Below are positions 1-18,793 of a DNA stretch of 64,000 nt, one piece after another; within the stretch, counting starts at the first letter, position 1, and each line of letters starts with the position of its first letter. The translations under genes and the position numbers were made by a program. The notes beneath the pieces were generated by a model that did not search any database, had not been told where the DNA came from, and was given only the letters and a program-made list of their open reading frames with translations. The DNA comes from Gonocerus acuteangulatus (Eukaryota; Arthropoda; Insecta; Hemiptera; Coreidae), in the NCBI GenBank assembly GCA_946811695.1, contig OX328123.1, forward strand, positions 15,970,538-16,034,537, in the 5' to 3' direction.

Positions 1-164
1 GTTGAAAGTGAAAATTCGCTACTGCTATGTTGTAGCAGTACTGCAACACCCTTTTAGCAGATAAGAAACTATAGATCATAGTTTAAACTTAAAGAATTTA
101 GAGAATCATTAACAAACAACATTGACAATGGAACCGAATGATAGTATTGCTTTCTTGTTTTCAG

Positions 165-218
165 GTGGTCCAAGGAACATATTCCTTCATCACCTTGCTG
201 ACTGGAGTAACAGCATAA
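165..218 (+). CDS. possible terminal exon of an unidentified upstream gene
   Basis: A pyrimidine-rich stretch ending in TTTTCAG (to 164) is followed by an open frame VVQGTYSFITLLTGVTA and a TAA stop at 216-218. An AATAAA lies near 292. The short hydrophobic tail looks like the C-terminus of a membrane protein, but I cannot name a family, and the upstream exons would lie outside the window. If real, the intron phase would be 0. The frame is short enough to arise by chance, so this is only a candidate. Confidence 0.25.
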   Translation: MVQGTYSFITLLTGVTA

Positions 219-1265
219 ATTTAGTACGCCGATGCAGCGAAGCTCACGTGTGTGAATAGTAGAAGAACCTCACCAATGAACTACTTCTAAAATAAAGCTT
301 AACCCCACCTTCTAGTTCATGTAATAAAAGCATTATTATCACAAGGCTAATCAATTTTACCTGTTATTATATCTGAAACTCAAAATAATGCAAACGAATG
401 CCATTACTCTTCAATTTCTGTTTCGTCAGTCTACGATCAATAATTATAATTATGAGCATTAGTATATTTGTTTGAAGATTTCAAGGCGAAAAACCTCAAG
501 CTCGTCAGCCCTACCGCGTAAACATGTCACGCGACTGTACATCCATGCTCTTGGATTAGTAGGTGACGTGCTATGCTTGGTTTTATGTTTGAAATGAAAC
601 GACTAGAAACGGCATACTAAAAGATTAGTGTTACTGGATAAAGCTTATGAAATTAGTTGTTGCGTCAACATAAAATACGAATCGAAAGGGTTGGGATATA
701 AATGGAAGGAGAAATGAGCATGGGAAGTTTTTCCTCAGATGAGGAATGCGCTGCGTTAAGATAATTTCAAAGATTTTGATTTAGGCAAACCAGCAAAATC
801 ACACAAGAAAACCATCATTAGTTGTTGAAGGATTGATTCATGAAGAAAACAAGTTGGTGAAATAACAGTGCCATTCCTGTCAAAGACTTCCGGGAGTGCT
901 TTTAAGGCTTTACACACGATTTCAGTTCTTACCATAATGTAAAGATGTACGTTTGAATAGCAAATACTATGTCATGGTGAATTCAGGATTGAGGGGTAGG
1001 GTCTGGGTTACTTTCTCGAAATAGGGGGATCGAATATTTCTAAAATTTTATAGACGAAACAGGGCTTTCAGAGCCCAATTGTTCCATTCATACCTTATTT
1101 TGTCCATTTTAAAATGAAAACTAGATCAAGAAATTTAAAAGTAATTTTATTCTGTGTATTTATCACCCTTTGGGGCGGATGTTGGTTACGTCCTAGCCGC
1201 TTAAGCTGTTTCGTGAGCTAAGATTGCATTATCAACATTTCTTAAGCCCAACCGACGCGTCTATG
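219..1265. other. intergenic spacer, nothing recognised
   Basis: AT-rich sequence without a convincing ORF, repeat copy or RNA gene. The only structure I see nearby is the palindrome that follows it and the CRE-like site at 1501-1508. Confidence 0.5.
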
Positions 1266-1300
1266 TTGGAAATATTGACGTCGTAACGTCATATTTCCAA
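1266..1300. repeat. 35-bp near-palindrome with TGACGT cores
   Basis: Perfect 10-base arms TTGGAAATAT / ATATTTCCAA flank an interior that itself contains TGACGTC and AACGTCA half-palindromes. It lies about 400 bases upstream of the DSCC1 start codon. It could be a transcription-factor site (the TGACGT core resembles a CRE half-site) or simply a hairpin. Confidence 0.5.
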
Positions 1301-1500
1301 GGAAAGGAAAAACAAATGATTCTTTTGCAACAAATTTAATAATATTCATTGAATAATATGTATACGTTGAAAAATAAGTTTATCGAAATGTATTTGCAAA
1401 ATTCATATAACTTAAAATAAATTATACAATGTGATAATTTCTAAAAGAAGATACATTAAATAATCAATTTCGATTTTATAATATAAGCATATTTGACTTG

Positions 1501-1508
1501 TGACGTCA
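1501..1508. promoter_or_regulatory. CRE-like palindrome TGACGTCA
   Basis: A perfect TGACGTCA within GTGACGTCAC, about 180 bases upstream of the DSCC1 ATG. This is the canonical binding site of CREB/ATF bZIP factors. Its distance from the gene suits a promoter element, but the transcription start is not known. Confidence 0.4.
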
Positions 1509-1688
1509 CAATCTTTAAGGAAATTATGTCCTTTTAGTCTCTCATATCTCTTAACAATGGAGTTAAATTGACTTCTATGAAAGTTTGGCGGGAACGGATT
1601 GAAAAGTACTTTTATATTTTGACTGATAAAGATGATATGGAAATTTGTTTATTTTTGAGTTGTTAAATAGTAATGTTCTAGGTAGGTT

Positions 1689-8954
<7,266 letters not shown>

Positions 8955-9640
8955 CAACTCTCAGCTCGAACTTTATTACTCTAATTCTTAAATAATATTT
9001 TTATTTATTTTGGAACTTAAAGTGTTGTTTAAGAATTGTCAGTTAAATCAAGACATACATTAATAATTCTTTATGGATAACTCTTAAAAGTATAGTCACA
9101 AAAAACTAAGGTTTGTCTTTACGTTTTTTAAATGATAACCCTTAAAGTTAATCTGAAGGACTTGTAAGATCCTTGTTACTTCATTGAAGTATTTTTCTAA
9201 GTGATTTGACCTTGAAAAGCTCTAGGTGTTTTCACCTTATACTTCATCAAGAATTCATTTGTCCTTATTAGTGGGATCAAATCTTAAAATAGCGGCATCA
9301 ATTAACTTGATATATGTGTAAATAAATATAAATTTAAAAAAATATTCTAAGACTGATTTTTATTAGCCTATGAAATAAATTTGCTTTGACCTAGATACAA
9401 AAAAAATTGTTTAAAATCTTTGAACTGGATAATGAATTGTTGGAAAGGATAATTCTTAGAAAAAGAAAGAAAAGTCTCTTTTCCAACATATTTGTCATTC
9501 TGTACAGTTGTATTTGAAGTTTTTAGTTTCTGGGTTTTATTCTTCTTCAATGTGAATAATAGGAACTTATTCAGTCATATTAAATGATCAAAAACTGTAT
9601 AATTATTTCTTAAATTTTTGCAAGCTATTCTTTTCCTTTT
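8955..9640. other. DSCC1 3' UTR and spacer
   Basis: Sequence after the DSCC1 stop with no recognised gene. The first good polyadenylation signal is the AATAAATAT near 9321. A short run of G lies near 9645. Confidence 0.4.
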
Positions 9641-9824
9641 TTGGAGGGGGGGGGGTTAAGAAATGAAAGATCTTAAGAATTATATAGACCTATAGAAAGG
9701 AATGAAGTTTCTGCCTTCGGTTTCTTGAATGTTATTTTAGAGGTGTTTTAGGCTTTTGACTCAAAATACAAATAATTTATTTTTCAACTGTCCTGTTTTG
9801 AGATATGGCCTGTATAGATCTATA

Positions 9825-10255
9825 TATATAAAAATCACGTTTCTGTCTGTTTGTTCCTTATACAAATCCTCACTGTTTGACTGATTTTGACCAAACTTGG
9901 AATACTGGTAGGTCTTGATACGGGAAGTCTCATAGGCTAGGTCAAAAACGTCTACCAGCTGTCTGTCAGTATGTTTGTTCCTTACACAAATCCACACAGT
10001 TTGATCGATTTTAACCAAACGTTGCACACATGTAGGTATCGATATGATGAGAGTCAAAGGCTAGGTCAAAAAAAAATCTACCAGCTCTGTCTGTACGATT
10101 GTTCCTTGTAAAAATCCACACCATTTGACCGATTTTGACCAAACGTGGGACACAGGTAGGTCTTGACACAAGGAGAATCATAGGCTAAATCAAAAACGTC
10201 TACCAGCGGTCTGTCTGATGTTGTTTCCTTATAAAAATCCACACTGTTAAAATCG
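9825..10255. repeat. tandem repeat, ~120-bp unit, about 3.5 copies
   Basis: Units begin with CTGTCTGT-TTGTTCCTTATA and carry TTTGACCGATTTTGACCAAAC then CATAGGCTAGGTCAAAAACG and TCTACCAGC. Starts lie near 9843, 9961, 10086 and 10209, so the period is 118-125 bases with moderate divergence. Its opening TATATATAAAAATCACGTTT resembles a dispersed repeat type common in arthropods; the superfamily is uncertain. Confidence 0.7.
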
Positions 10256-10467
10256 TCTATGACTCACAGTTCGGAGATCATGAGTTTGAAACAATGAACC
10301 CAAATAGTTACAGATTTGCGTTAATAGATTTTAATATTAATTATTTGTTTCTAATTTATTTTTAGTATTTTGGTTTCTAATTTAGAATGTAGGTGTAGCA
10401 TAGCACACCAGGTAACAGCTATGAATTTATAAAAATTTAAAGCTTTGAATTTTGCTCTGGCAGGAAG

Positions 10468-10469
<2 letters not shown>

Positions 10470-10530
<61 letters not shown>
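10470..10530. repeat. poly(T) run, ~60 bp
   Basis: An uninterrupted T tract, possibly the poly(A) tail of a minus-strand retroposed sequence. A poly(G) run follows at about 10661-10676. Confidence 0.9.
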
Positions 10531-10676
10531 GGCACCGAACCTTGCTTTCTAAATGAAAGACCGATGCCATGAAATTCATAACAATGAAGCATCACTTCAT
10601 CAAGATCCCATTTCATAAATCACTGGAGTCATGATGTTGTTATAAGAAGTACAATTTATTGGGGGGGGGGGGGAGG

Positions 10677-11529
10677 GTATGAGGCCTGTGACTCTTTAGG
10701 TTTAGGATAGGGTGAAGGGTGAACAAATTTGGCGAGCAATACAAAGAACAACTGTAATTAACCATTTGCCAATAGCTACCCAGTGTGACCACCACTTACT
10801 GGTAGGCCTCTTAGCACCTGGATAGTTGGAGTTGATACACAAGTATAAGGAACAGAAGAATCCTTCATCGTATGCCTCTCTAGGTATGGAAAGGTATAAG
10901 TAAATTTAATAATGTTAAAGGACACAATGTACATAATATTCACCTGCTCCTCACGCAAATCTTTCTTCTTTTTCTAAAAGTAACTGAAGATTCTGGAAGG
11001 TTGATACCACAAATGGGATCCATTCTTCTTTACCTTTGTGTAATACTGTATTTATGTCCATGAGTACAAAGTAAAGTAAGGCGTCAATGAGTTTACCGTG
11101 CACAAAATTACTGCAACTAAAGTTTAGCCAGGGTACTCATTACATACTACTTATAGACCTCATTGCACCCAGATAGTTGAAGCTTGATGCACAAGTATAA
11201 GGTAAGTGATTCTGATAGTAATAAACCTTCAAACCAACTAAGCATAAGCTAAGTATCGTAGCTGTAATGTCAGGCGGATATTATTTTATTTACTGACCTA
11301 ATGCCTTCTTTGCCAACTCGTTTATGAGTCATTTTGTGGACACGTGTTAACCAGTCAGCTACTTGATAGCTGACATACAGCGTACATATAGTTGTACTGG
11401 ATGATATATAAATCTTAAAAAAAAAGAAAAGAAAAGTTTAATAAGAAGGCACCACAAGTTGTAGAAAGTAAGGCGTCAAAGAGTTTACAGCAACTAAAGT
11501 TTGGTCAGTAACCAATTCCATTGATTTAG
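10677..11529. other. repeat-like spacer without gene
   Basis: Two related segments share CACTTACTGGTAGGCCTCTTAGCACC / TACTACTTATAGACCTCATTGCACC and GATAGTTGAAGCTTGATGCACAAGTATAAGG (around 10790-10850 and 11145-11200), which indicates an old dispersed or duplicated repeat. No coding potential seen. Confidence 0.4.
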
Positions 11530-11544
11530 TGTTTATCTTTATGC

Positions 11545-12665
11545 TTGCCTCTTACGAATAAGAGGTAGTAGAGCACTCGACAAATGACCTGGAGGTCTTA
11601 GTTCAAAAACCGAGCGTGCACTAAAGATTTTTATCTTCTAGTAGTGCCGTTTGAGGGTTGGATTCGAGGTCCCAGACCATCCCTAGACTCTCTCATTCTT
11701 TAATTAGTTTATTAATGGGTGCATACAGAGTTGGGCATAATAATAGTTATGATATAATCACAGCCTTTCAGACCCTGGTGTTATGATTACAATTATAATT
11801 GTAATTACAAAGAGTGATTATGATTACACTAGTTATCACATCTTTAGTTATAAATAAAATTGTAACTAACATTTTTCTGTAATTATGACTGCAGTCACAG
11901 CTCTTTCTGTGATTACGCCTACATTTACGACTATTTTTTCTGTGATTACAACCGTAATCATAACCTTTCGGTGATTACGAACGTCATCACATCTTGTTCT
12001 ATAATTAAAACTAAAAAGTCTCAAACGCAATACACATCTGAGCAGGAGATTTGGAAAACTATTAGCATCAAGATAATGAGAGTCATAGATATAAGGAATT
12101 CAGAATTTTTCATCCTTTAGTATAGCCATAATTACCGATAAGAATGTGGTAATATTATCCTAATTTATAAAAGTGAAAGATAATAGACATTGGTATGGTG
12201 ATGTAGAGTGACATTGGTAATTGCAGAAAAAGTTGGGTTTATGTTTATTATTACAGATAGGTTATGATTCCATTCGTGATCACTGAATGGTTATAATTAC
12301 AGGACAAAAGTTGTGATTTCAGTTGTAATTACAGAAAAAGTCGGCATGTGATTACAGTCGTTATTACAGAAAAATGTTGTAATTAAGTATGATTATGGCC
12401 AACTTAGTCATGATGATGGTTTGTATGATTTGTCCTATCCTGAGATTCAGACCAAAGGAGATAGGCTGTACTATCGCTTCGAACATAAAGTCGATGTATA
12501 AATTTGAAGAACTGTTCCAATAGTTCTTTACATGCTTATTGCATTTTCTAATAAAGGTAAAAGGAAAAATCTGAAGGCCGGAGCACAGTACTGACCACAA
12601 TATCTACCTGGTGTGCCACATGGTCAAGAATCAGATACCTCTACAATATCTGCCCCTCCGGGAAC
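11545..12665 (+). mobile_element. SINE family 2 copy, interrupted by a MITE
   Basis: The left part (11545-11727) reads AGGTAGTAGAGCACTCGACA ... GATTTTTATCTTCTAGTAGTGCCG and continues toward TTTATTAATGGGTGC. The right part (about 12550-12665) reads AGGCCGGAGCACAGTACTGACC ... AGAATCAGATACCTCT ... ATCTGCCCCTCCGGG. Joined, they match the family-2 copies at 28546-28889 (minus) and 40081-40345 (plus), whose head resembles an Ile-type tRNA (GTTAGCTCAGTGGTAGAGCA). The intervening DNA is a separate inserted element. Confidence 0.65.
11728..12405. mobile_element. MITE rich in TGATTACA-type internal repeats
   Basis: The ends AGAGTTGGGCATAATAATAG and, reversed, TAAGTTGGCCATAATCATAC are inverted repeats. 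Inside, a degenerate unit of roughly 30 bases (TCTGTGATTACAACCGTAATCA-like, repeated on both strands) recurs many times. I could not identify a target duplication. Subterminal repeats of this kind are typical of hAT-like non-autonomous elements (inference). Confidence 0.5.
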
Positions 12666-13288
12666 TTTTTTTTCTGATGAACAAGACTGTTCAATAGTCA
12701 TAAATAGTGAGAGGTATCATGTTGGTGTGCAAGTATTTGTCATAAAATATAATGAATTTCAATTGACACAAAAGTGACAATTATTAATTTATTGGAGATT
12801 GAGGAAAAGGGGTGTACCCAAGGGCAATATAACCTCCCAGAAGAAATGTCACACTTTTTGCAAATACTATGACAATAACTTGGCTAAGGATAAAATAAAT
12901 ATTAGGACTTGTTGTAATATTTATTGTGTTAGTTCAACAAGACTTTGTCAATTATTCATCTTTGAATGTAGTTAGATATATACATATACCTAAAAATACA
13001 AATACCACATTCCTCAGGAATAAATACCTGTAATGGATATTTTGAGAATTCAATTTGTTACATTCATGTGATGAATGGTTAACATTCATTTCTGACCGCT
13101 TATATTTCTATTTTACACCATTATAAAGACAATTTTTAATTAGAGAATAGAGGAATGGATTTCCTTTTAAACTGTAATACCTTTGTTACTGATTTATGGA
13201 GTATAGACACTTCAGATTGGTTCCTAAGTTGTTTTCATGATAAGTTATTAACAACTTAACTTTTTAAATATTATTAGATACAGTTTAA
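12666..13288. other. AT-rich spacer, nothing recognised
   Basis: No ORF, repeat family match or structured RNA seen. Confidence 0.4.
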
Positions 13289-13639
13289 ATGATATTCTCC
13301 TCTTACAGAATATATTATTTCTTAGAAGAAATCATTTCATTTCCTAAAAAAATTAAAATGATCAAAAACAAATGTGTTTTCAAGGCAGATGAGAGTTTAA
13401 GGGAAAAAACAGGCAAATATAATTTCAACAAGTATTGTTCATTTCAAGCAGAACTTTTCACAATTTATCAAGCCATAGGTCATTCAATAAAAAATTACAT
13501 TTTGTATCCAAACATTATAAAAATCATGTTTAACCAAAGACAATGTGTCATCAATATTATTTACGTAAAATGGGGTACAGAGTGGAGAAATTGGTACAAA
13601 CCTGCTTATAAATCTGAGCGAGAACACACAAATATTTAG
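13289..13639 (+). pseudogene. possible LINE RNase H remnant
   Basis: A 116-codon frame contains YCSFQAELFTIYQAI, which has the pattern of the conserved FQAE-x-x-AI segment of RNase H domains in arthropod non-LTR retrotransposons. The rest is low complexity and does not align by eye. It is therefore either a decayed fragment or a chance match. I see no start context or splice sites that would make it a host gene. Confidence 0.3.
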
Positions 13640-14940
13640 GTATATATATGTCTGTTTGCACTCTTTGGGAAAGTTTTGACGCTTTGGTATCAGTTGAAAT
13701 GAAAATATCCTCGCAGTATCGTTTTCTAACAATTTCACCGTACTAATGTGACCTCAAAAAAATAATCATAAGCATAGAACACCACTGATTTGTAGATCCT
13801 TGTACTAAATGCCTTCACGCTAGAGCTACAAATGTGAAAAAATCTTTATCTCACAAGCACAAATTTCTTTAAAAAAAAAATCAAGAACATTAAAATGTAT
13901 TTCAAATACGATATATAAAAACATTGTGCTATTAACTTATAATCTTCTGTTATAAACGTATAAAACCTAAAATGAATTAAAAACATTATGAAAAAATATC
14001 GGAAGAAATGAAAAGAAAAAGAGAGAAACCAATCTATTTTTATGGAGATTCGACGTAACACTTTTAAGTTTATCCATTTTGATAAATAAATTGTGTGCAA
14101 TATGGAGATTTAACTAAATTTAAATGTATATTTATATAAAAAGGCAAACTCTCAGAAAAATGCCCGTATTTTTTACTTGGTAACCTTGCGGATGGATCTC
14201 CATCACTCAGTTTATAAATAAGATAACTTGGAATTATTTGTTAAAATACTAATATTTAAAGAGAACATTTAACAGCAAACATTGTTAATTTAAAGCTTAT
14301 GAGCTTTTCCAACTTAGTGTTTTGATAAATATTTTTTATATTCTGCCAAGCTTCAGGTGCTGATTTCTTGTCAACAAATTATTTTGATAATTTGTTAGTT
14401 TTAGGAGTTACACCTTATGCTCAGAACCATTAAAATTTCCAGATACCTGTGTATCGTGGCACTTTGGTCCCAATCACTATGATATCCATCTAGAAGAATC
14501 TAACAGTCTAACAAATCGAAATTACAGTCCTACTTAGAGTACAATATTAATTTAAATTAAAAAAAAAAACAAGAATTAAAATAACAGATCTCATTCATTT
14601 ATGAAAAATGTGTTTAATAAATTTATTAAAATAATGAGAGATAAAATTAAATATTTGATTTGAAAACTTAGATAAATTAAATATATCCTTATAGCCCTAA
14701 GGCACAACAACCATTTTTGTAATTACATAGGCTTAGAAAGTAAAAATATTTTTTATTAAAAATTCTATAAATGCATTAGTCTATATAATTTATGCTCTAT
14801 ATAAAGGATAATGATATGTTTAATAAAAATACGCCAATAAAATTTAAAGGTAATATAATCTATCTGTAAAAATTATCAATTAGAACTAGGGCTTCTAAAT
14901 CAAAAATACATTATTCAAATTCATAATTACACTATACTGG
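13640..14940. other. AT-rich spacer, nothing recognised
   Basis: About 1.3 kb of AT-rich DNA without convincing coding, RNA or transposon signals. Confidence 0.4.
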
Positions 14941-14948
14941 TTTAACCA

Positions 14949-15057
14949 GACAGACAGAAGGGAAATTTCAGTGAAGTATGTTGGCAGCAGTGAGTATGTA
15001 GAATCCAGATGTTCACTGCTGCCAACATACTCGTCTGAAATTTCCCTTCAGTCTGTC
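14949..15057. mobile_element. small hairpin MITE
   Basis: Two ~45-base arms (14949-14993 and 15013-15057) share GGGAAATTTCAG and GTATGTTGGCAGCAGTGA in inverted orientation around a ~19-base loop. Downstream lies TTTATACACACCAGGGGTTA. A more diverged copy occurs at 29120-29262, bounded by CCTGGTGTGTATAAA and ACACACCAGGGGTTAA, so this is a dispersed short element that folds into a near-perfect stem. Confidence 0.65.
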
Positions 15058-15096
15058 AGGTGCTTTATACACACCAGGGGTTATGCAATTTGACAT

Positions 15097-15099
<3 letters not shown>

Positions 15100-15157
<58 letters not shown>
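15100..15157. repeat. (TA)n microsatellite
   Basis: Pure TA dinucleotide run next to the hairpin MITE. Confidence 0.95.
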
Positions 15158-15158
<1 letters not shown>

Positions 15159-15670
15159 CAATTGTCCATGAGATAAACATTAACATTAAACCAAATAATA
15201 AGAATAAATTAAACCTGCTTTTTTATGCATGTGGTCTTTAGAATTAGTTTTAACATTATCCATTTATAGCTATTTATTAAATTTTGACTGGGATTCGTGA
15301 GGTGGAACCAATCTTTCTTTGGTAGATAATTTGAGATCCTTAAAAAATATTGTGATAGTCAGTGTTTGCTCATAATAGTTGAATAGAACTTCACTTTTAA
15401 TAAAAAGAAATGAATATGTATTTTTGGAAACAATTCAGCTTAATGCTCATGTTTTCATAGGGGCTATGAGAAGAGAAAGAATATATTCGATTGGAAGTTG
15501 CTTCTTTACTGATCAGTTTACTTCACTCTTTGGTGAATTAGGAAAATAAAAATTAACAAGAGAATTAAGTTAAATTAAGATATCTCAATTATTTCAGTAT
15601 TTTGTTTTAAGGGAAATAAACTGCTAATAGTCTCAAATCATGTATTTCATTTTTTCATATTGTGTGCTGA

Positions 15671-16287
15671 GGGAGTAGTACTACCTTGCAACTTTTGTTT
15701 TAACCTTTATTTTTTTTTATGGGCTTAAATGCTCCCTTAACTTAAAAAATGACATCCAAGAATGTTTATGTGCCAGAACAGTTTTTATATGTGCCAAAAA
15801 TTTGATTTTTCAACTAGAGTCCCGATTCATTTGAAAATTAAAAACCATTTTTGTTTACACACATTAACATTAAACTTTAAAGTAAATTTTCTCAAAACTA
15901 TATTTTTCAAATTGGGCGATAACTAGTGCCTTAAATTTTCACCCAATTAACTTCAAATTTTTACGACAGCCTCCTAATGAGATTTGCTAGTAAAGTACAA
16001 CGGATTTTTTCGATTGATTGAATTATAACAATTTTATGATCAATTTTTTAAGCAAAACTGAAGAATTGTTCCCCATTTTTGGAAAAAAATAATATTTCTT
16101 GAAAATCCTATCTTCTTAACTAGATTTAACCTTCTTCTTTCAAAATAATTTTAGTGTTTTGTTCTAGATTAAAAATTGCTGCCTGCAAACTATTGCCCGT
16201 GAAAAAAGAGGGGTTCAGACACAAAGCGCCACCATTTTGTTTTGAAAATTTTGATTTTGACCACACTAGTGGTTTTAGTATTACCCC
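15671..16287. mobile_element. TTAA-type element, family A, copy 1
   Basis: The right end reads TTTTAGTATTACCCC followed by TTAA (16288-16291); the left end GGGAGTAGTACTACC is its inverted counterpart, with the left TTAA decayed to CTGA. The interior (ACATTAAACTTTAAAGTAAA, TTTGCTAGTAAAGTA, AATTATAACAATTTTATGA, AAAAATTGCTGCCTGCAAACTATTGCC) is shared with copies at 31301-33261 and 59661-60110. TTAA target and CCC-type tips suggest piggyBac-like non-autonomous elements. Confidence 0.6.
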
Positions 16288-16360
16288 TTAAGAAGTATAG
16301 ACACTATTTTGAGAAAAACAGGTCAATTTCTTATAAATGTTTGGTTATTGGATCAATGTA

Positions 16361-16654
16361 TTAGGTTGGTACAAAAATAATGTAGGCCATAAATATTCAT
16401 TTTGTTTAGGCAAGTGCTTTCCAAGTAAAAAAAGATAATCTAAAGTCTAGTTAATGGATTCAAAACAATGGTTATATTTTTTTTTTTTTTTTTACGGCCC
16501 TTCTGAATCTAGGGTCATTAGCGCTTTTGGTAGAAGAAAACCCCTCGTAAAACTACTTGGGACATTGTGAGAAAAGTTAGTGTTGATGAATCAACAGTTG
16601 TTAGCCATCTGGAACGAATTGATCATTTAAAAACTTACATTACTTTTGCTCCAA
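16361..16654 (+). mobile_element. internally deleted mariner element with HTH remnant
   Basis: The left end TTAGGTTGGTACAAAAATAA has the form of a classic mariner TIR, and the right end is a reversed TTGGAGCAAAAGTAATGT, both flanked by TA. Between them, one frame reads TTWDIVRKVSVDESTVVSHL followed by ERI. This matches the second helix-turn-helix of mariner transposases (pattern L-x-VD-x-STV-x-x-HL). The catalytic domain is missing. Confidence 0.7.
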
Positions 16655-17808
16655 TATTAGTGCCTAAGGACTTTAGATAATCTTTGCAGGCTCGTTCTTA
16701 TTTCAAGATTTTTTTTTAATGATTTCTCCTGGCAAATAAAGTAGAAAATAGAAAGTATATAAAGAGCATTAAAAGTGCAGTAAATGTGTGGTTTTAAAAA
16801 TCCTTCCAACCAACTCTATTTGAAATACAGGTTTTTAAACCTAATACACTTTCAGGATCTCAACAAACTTTTGTTTTACATTCACCTTAAAAAAATAAAT
16901 AAATAAAAAACTTAATTCGTTGCTGATAACATTATATCACAGAGACTCCCTTTCACAATGTCCTGATTGAATGTTACACAACAAAATAATTTTATTAGTT
17001 AATCAAAATATTAATGTACATTTTATAAAATAAAAACAATTCATGACTTGGGTTATTTAAATAATTGATGGATTATTAGGAAAATTGCTCTTAATTCTAC
17101 GTATATTTTTTGTTAAAGACAATAAAATTTCCTAATATAATTTTCACAAAGGAACACTAAATCGGAAGAGATAATCTTAAGTGAATATGTGAATCGAGTT
17201 GAAAAAAAATGTGCCAAATCTCTTTTTAATATTTTTGTACTTTCTTGGAATCCATCCACGAACAAAATATGTTGTAGCTTTAAGTGAAGGCTTAGAACAC
17301 AGCACTTGCTAATGTTTACTTAGCACTCAAGGTTTTAAATTATTTTCAGGGCACACTCTACGACAACATATTCATCAGGAGACAATCAAAATAGACAGAT
17401 CATAAAAATTGATGATCTTTGTCATGTTTAAGTGGACATTAAAATTTAAATAAATAAATTGACATATTAAAATTCATGAAATAAATAAAAAGATTAAAGA
17501 TTAAGATAATTCAGCAAAGATGATTATTACAATAAAATAGGAAACATTTTAGGTGGCAAAAAATATTAAAAACAAATTGACTAGGTCTCAATCAACTTTT
17601 TTGAAAAATAAGGTTAAAAAATATGCTGCTACATTTTTTGAACCCTTTTAATAAAAATAAATTATGTAATTTATTGGAGGTTTAACATCATCAAGAAAAA
17701 TTAGGAATTAAACAATTAGACCATTTTTTTAAACAATATTATAACAATATATCCTTGATTTTTGGAATCATCCAATCAAAATGTCTCCAACAATAACTAC
17801 TTTCATTT

Positions 17809-17842
<34 letters not shown>

Positions 17843-18247
17843 TGACAAAACTATTCATTAAATATTGACAATAGTCTCATATACATTGTGATTTTAGCTA
17901 AACAGAATTTCCACACTCAAACTTATTTAATTTAGGAAAACTTGATATAAAAAATATTCTTTTTAAGAAGTAATTAATCTTAAAAGAGAGTCTGCATATG
18001 TTAGTCAAGTTTAAATGAACTAATATTATATCACTTAAAATTATTCAAACTTTCAATTGTAATAATTTTAATGTAGTTATAACAAGTGGATGCATTAGGA
18101 AACAACAAATTATAAACTCAATAAAATTTCAAAAAGAGTCTAATTATCAAATTGATATACATCTATACTAAGCAAAAAAATCAGTCCAATGTCAGAACTA
18201 TTTAATATGTCTATGGAAAAATGAAGTGCAGAGAAGAGGTGTAAGTA
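16655..18247. other. AT-rich spacer, nothing recognised
   Basis: Contains a ~30-base poly(T) near 17811-17839 and otherwise no ORF or repeat family that I can identify. Confidence 0.4.
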
Positions 18248-18699
18248 CACTGGTCGACAAGGTTTTCTTCACAAGAAATCTGATTAGTGAATCTAGTGCA
18301 GTTTTTCTTATTGATTTCAGATATGTAGTCAGGATTTTTCCATCAGGCAAAGTTTTTTTGTGACAGATAATTTTTAAAATCCGTTTTTAGAGTTGTTTTT
18401 TTACCTGTCAAAGGAACCTTTACCTCATAAGTAGCGATTTCATCCAAGCTGTATTTAGGGAAACTTTATTTATAATACTAGCTGAATAACTAAACCCCTG
18501 AACTTCGTCATGGCAGATAAGTAGTTTTTTATTGCTTTAAATAATGTAACATAAAAATTAACGCTACCTACTACATGATTTTGAGCAATTTATTATAGCC
18601 CGTCATACTAAATGTTATTTATCAATAAGTAATCAATGTATAATGTTTCTTGACACTGGGACCCTCCGGACCAGTGTCAAGAAACAGATAGCCTAGAGA

Positions 18700-18793
18700 T
18701 AACCCGTTATCTATAGGTTACCAGTAACAGGAGTTTAACCAGTACAGGTTAACATTTGTTGTCAATAATAAATGGACGTTAAAATTTATGTTT
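18700..18793 (+). mobile_element. SINE family 1 tail fragment
   Basis: AGATAACCCGTTATC ... AATAATAAATGGACGTTAAAATTTA matches the 3' portion of the family-1 SINEs. The tRNA-like head is absent. Confidence 0.45.
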
